Origin: Mucilaginibacter ginsenosidivorans
Lineage (GTDB): Bacteria > Bacteroidota > Bacteroidia > Sphingobacteriales > Sphingobacteriaceae
Assembly (NCBI RefSeq): GCF_007971025.1
Contig: NZ_CP042436.1
Coordinates: forward strand, 1,426,001-1,490,000
DNA length: 64,000 nt
Reading direction: 5' to 3'
Of this stretch, positions 61,585-64,000 are shown piece by piece. Each line of letters opens with the position of its first letter. The first letter of the stretch is position 1. A program made the translations under genes and the position numbers. The notes under the pieces were generated by a model. The model worked only from the letters and a program-made list of their open reading frames with translations, was not told the origin of the DNA and did not search any database.

Positions 61585-62565
61585 ATGTCAGAACGAATTA
61601 AAATAGGGATCATCGGAGGCGCAGGGTATGTGGCAGGCGAATTGCTCAGAATCCTGATGAATCACCCTTTTGCGATTATCAAATATGTCCAAAGTGAAAG
61701 CCAGCAGGATAAATTGGTCAGCAGCATACATAGCGATCTGGAAGGGGAATGTTCATTAAGATTTGTTGGCTCCTGGAGCGCTGATGCAGACGTGCTCTTT
61801 CTTTGCGGCGGGCATCAGCAATCAACTATATTTCTTACGGAAAATCAGATTCCTGCCACCGTAAAGATCATCGATATGAGCCAGGATTTCAGGTTACGGC
61901 TCACTAAAAACAGTCATGGCAGGAGTTTTATCTATGGTCTGTCAGAACACAATAGAGAACAAATCAAAGCAACCGGCAGTGTGGCCAATCCCGGTTGCTT
62001 TGCAACCGCCATAACGCTATCCTTATTGCCCGTCATACCGCTGGTAAAAAACGAGGTTCATATCCATGCGATAACAGGTTCAACAGGCTCGGGTCAGTCC
62101 CTGTCGCCCGGTGTTAATTTTAACTGGAGAAGTAACAATGTTTCTATTTATAAGGCATTTTCGCACCAGCACCTGGATGAGATCAATGAAACCTTGAAAG
62201 ATGCTCACCCCGATTTTAAGGCTGTTGTCAATTTCTTGCCCGTTCGGGGCAACTTTACCCGGGGGATTTTTACCTCCATTTATTTCAAATCCGATATTAC
62301 CGCTGATGAACTGCAGAGCCGGTTTAGGACACGATACCAAAATGATCCTTTTGTGGTCATTACCGATATGGCCCCGGATTTGAAACAAGCCGTCAATACC
62401 AACAGGATCCTCATCAATGCCGCTAAATATGACGATAAGATTTTAATTATCAGCGCAATGGACAATCTGTTAAAAGGAGCATCCGGTCAGGCGGTGCAAA
62501 ACATGAACCTGCTATTTGGGCTGGACGAAACAACCGGATTAAAACTTAAATCAGTTGCCTTTTAA
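61585..62565 (+). CDS. argC: N-acetyl-gamma-glutamyl-phosphate reductase
   Basis: ArgC reduces N-acetylglutamyl phosphate to the semialdehyde in arginine synthesis. The 326-residue protein has the NADP-binding IGIIGGAGYVAGELLRIL, the catalytic Cys138 in VANPGCFATAI and AITGSTGSGQSLSPG. It ends in MDNLLKGASGQAVQNMNLLF. Other arg genes are absent nearby. It is followed 9 bp later by a sulfhydrylase gene, so the pair may be under a shared control unrelated to arginine, or this may be a special-purpose copy. Confidence 0.92.
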   Translation: MSERIKIGIIGGAGYVAGELLRILMNHPFAIIKYVQSESQQDKLVSSIHSDLEGECSLRFVGSWSADADVLFLCGGHQQSTIFLTENQIPATVKIIDMSQDFRLRLTKNSHGRSFIYGLSEHNREQIKATGSVANPGCFATAITLSLLPVIPLVKNEVHIHAITGSTGSGQSLSPGVNFNWRSNNVSIYKAFSHQHLDEINETLKDAHPDFKAVVNFLPVRGNFTRGIFTSIYFKSDITADELQSRFRTRYQNDPFVVITDMAPDLKQAVNTNRILINAAKYDDKILIISAMDNLLKGASGQAVQNMNLLFGLDETTGLKLKSVAF

Positions 62566-62574
62566 ACAAACAAC

Positions 62575-63744
62575 ATGAAAGAACAGACCAAACTCATCCG
62601 TACCCAGGCTGTCCGCTCGGCAAACCGCGAACATTCGGTACCCCTTTACCTGACCTCCAGCTTTATATTTGATGATGCAGAACAAGGCAGGGCAGTATTT
62701 GCAGGCGAGCAGGAAGCTAATATCTATTCGCGCTATTCCAATCCGAACACGACTGAATTTATTACCAAGGTCTGTGAAATGGAAGGAGCGGAAGACGGAT
62801 TAGCTTTTGCTTCCGGTATGGCCGCTGTCTTTGCATCCCTCGCCGGTTTCCTAAAAAGCGGTGACCATGTGATTGCCTGCAGATCTGTATTTGGGTCGAC
62901 CAGCCAGTTGCTCAACCAGCTATTGCCCCGTTGGGGAATTACCCATACCTATGTCGATGCACTGAAGCCGGAAGAATGGGAAGCAGCGATTCGCCCTGAA
63001 ACCAAAATGATCTTCCTGGAGACCCCCTCAAATCCTGGATTAGAGCTGGTCGACCTGGAATGGCTGGGTAGTTTCAAAAACAAATATCCCGACGTCATTC
63101 TCAATGTAGATAATTGTTTTGCTACACCCTATCTTCAAAAGCCGATCCCTTTTGGTATCGATATCGTTTGCCATTCGGCGACCAAATATATGGATGGGCA
63201 GGGCCGGGTATTAGGCGGTGTGGTAGTAGGTAGAAAGGACCTGATCGCTGAGCTGTTATTTTTTATACGCCATACCGGGCCTGCCATGTCACCCTTTAAT
63301 GCGTGGTTATTATCGCGAAGTCTGGAAACGTTGCCGCTCCGCATGGACCGGCACTGCCAGAATGCCCTGGCCGTCGCGGAACTACTCGAAATGCACCCCG
63401 CGGTTAAAACCGTAACGTATCCTTTTTTACCCTCGCATCCACAGTATGCGCTGGCCAAAAAACAGATGAAAGCAGGCGGCGGCGTAGTTACCTTTGAGTT
63501 AAAGGATGGTTTCGGTGCTGCCAAAAATTTCCTTGACGCTTTACAAATGATCCTGATCACCTCGAACCTGGGGGATTCCAGGTCGATCGCTACACATCCT
63601 TCCTCAACCACGCATTCAAAGCTGACGGAAGATGACCGTAACCTGATTGGGATTTTTCCAGGGACCATCCGGCTTTCAGTAGGGCTGGAAGATATTGCAG
63701 ACATTCTTGAAGATATCAGCACCGGATTAAGCATACTGAGTTAA
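62575..63744 (+). CDS. metZ: PLP-dependent O-succinylhomoserine sulfhydrylase/cystathionine gamma-synthase family
   Basis: The 389-residue enzyme belongs to the Cys/Met-metabolism PLP family: YSRYSNPNTTEFITKVCEME, GLAFASGMAAVFASLAGFL, the PLP lysine Lys204 in CHSATKYMDGQG, TGPAMSPFNAWLLSRSLETL, and SNLGDSRSIATHPSSTTH. MetZ uses O-succinylhomoserine and sulfide to give homocysteine; cystathionine synthase or lyase activity cannot be excluded from sequence. The Rrf2-type regulator that follows suggests control by sulfur or Fe-S status. Confidence 0.85.
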   Translation: MKEQTKLIRTQAVRSANREHSVPLYLTSSFIFDDAEQGRAVFAGEQEANIYSRYSNPNTTEFITKVCEMEGAEDGLAFASGMAAVFASLAGFLKSGDHVIACRSVFGSTSQLLNQLLPRWGITHTYVDALKPEEWEAAIRPETKMIFLETPSNPGLELVDLEWLGSFKNKYPDVILNVDNCFATPYLQKPIPFGIDIVCHSATKYMDGQGRVLGGVVVGRKDLIAELLFFIRHTGPAMSPFNAWLLSRSLETLPLRMDRHCQNALAVAELLEMHPAVKTVTYPFLPSHPQYALAKKQMKAGGGVVTFELKDGFGAAKNFLDALQMILITSNLGDSRSIATHPSSTTHSKLTEDDRNLIGIFPGTIRLSVGLEDIADILEDISTGLSILS

Positions 63745-63797
63745 AGAAGATATAAAACTCTTTTTATTATAAAAATATTTCTACCTTTGAATAAAAC

Positions 63798-64000
63798 ATG
63801 GGAATATTTTCAAAAACCTGCGAATACGCCATACGGGCGGTTTTTTTCGTAGCGCATAAGACGGCCGACGGGGGACGTGTAGGAATTAAAGAAATAGCAG
63901 TCGGGATCGATTCGCCGGAACATTTCTTAGCCAAGATATTGCAGGACCTCAGCCGACGGGGTGTTATTCAATCGGCAAAGGGGCCCAACGGCGGTTTTTA
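63798..64000 (+). CDS. Rrf2-family transcriptional regulator, N-terminal fragment
   Basis: The gene runs off the right edge. The visible 67 codons (MGIFSKTCEYAIRAVFFVAH, GIKEIAVGIDSPEHFLAKIL, LSRRGVIQSAKGPNGGF) are the winged-helix DNA-binding part of an Rrf2 protein. The recognition helix includes EHFLAKILQDLSRRG. Members sense Fe-S clusters, cysteine or nitrosative stress. A TACCTTTG box at 63782-63789 sits 8 nt before the ATG at 63798. Confidence 0.93.
   Translation, partial: MGIFSKTCEYAIRAVFFVAHKTADGGRVGIKEIAVGIDSPEHFLAKILQDLSRRGVIQSAKGPNGGF

Overview
This 64 kb window is chromosomal DNA from a member of the phylum Bacteroidota, most probably family Sphingobacteriaceae (Mucilaginibacter/Pedobacter type). 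Support for this comes from TAnnTTTG promoter boxes and scarce Shine-Dalgarno sequences, bacillithiol genes (bshA, ytxJ), an OstA-like LPS protein beside tilS, the order mutL-rhomboid-rhomboid-EEP, the SigK/RskA-like pair, tandem lipoprotein FKBPs and many small dispersed intergenic repeats. The genus is inferred from general resemblance, not from a search.

Layout. 1-8.4 kb: a cut TPR protein, HD hydrolase-YitT, an exported propeller-like protein, an alpha/beta hydrolase, a small heat-shock protein with a striking 19-bp inverted repeat upstream, and tilS. 8.4-14.5 kb: OstA-like protein, rdgB, a possible psi-like (HolD) protein, a SurA-type foldase and a MoxR ATPase. 14.5-21.7 kb, minus strand: an NTF2-like protein, cysS, and the mutL-rhomboid-rhomboid-EEP operon. 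21.9-29.6 kb: amidohydrolase plus a GH3_C/beta-lactamase fusion, VOC protein, bshA, sulfotransferase, lactonase. 29.7-30.1 kb: a three-copy tandem of a REP-like element. 30.2-41.4 kb: a pseudouridine synthase with protein repeats, a lytic transglycosylase, uvrA, two related PIN toxin-antitoxin pairs flanking nnr, SigK/RskA and lipA. 41.4-50.6 kb: ytxJ, a 36-residue lipoprotein, ribH, a TPR protein, recF-DUF721, ndk, nrnA, two FKBPs, tatD and a J-like/SH3 membrane protein.

At about 50.69 kb a short sequence resembling the 3' end of a tRNA gene, followed by a terminator hairpin on the minus strand, may mark the edge of an integrated element. Genes to its right look accessory: transaldolase, an ECF sigma factor, a DoxX-flavin reductase-PTPS-FolE operon, an AraC regulator with a 2Fe-2S protein, a TolC/HlyD/MFS efflux operon, a DUF4142-cupredoxin pair, argC-metZ, and the start of an Rrf2 regulator.

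The main result is in this right-hand part. The ECF sigma gene, the DoxX operon and the DUF4142-cupredoxin operon are each preceded, in the correct orientation, by TGTAACCC-N15/16-CTCTA. This looks like an autoregulated sigma factor controlling a small local regulon of membrane/periplasmic redox proteins and a reduced-pterin synthesis module. I know of no described system with this composition, and its function is not known.
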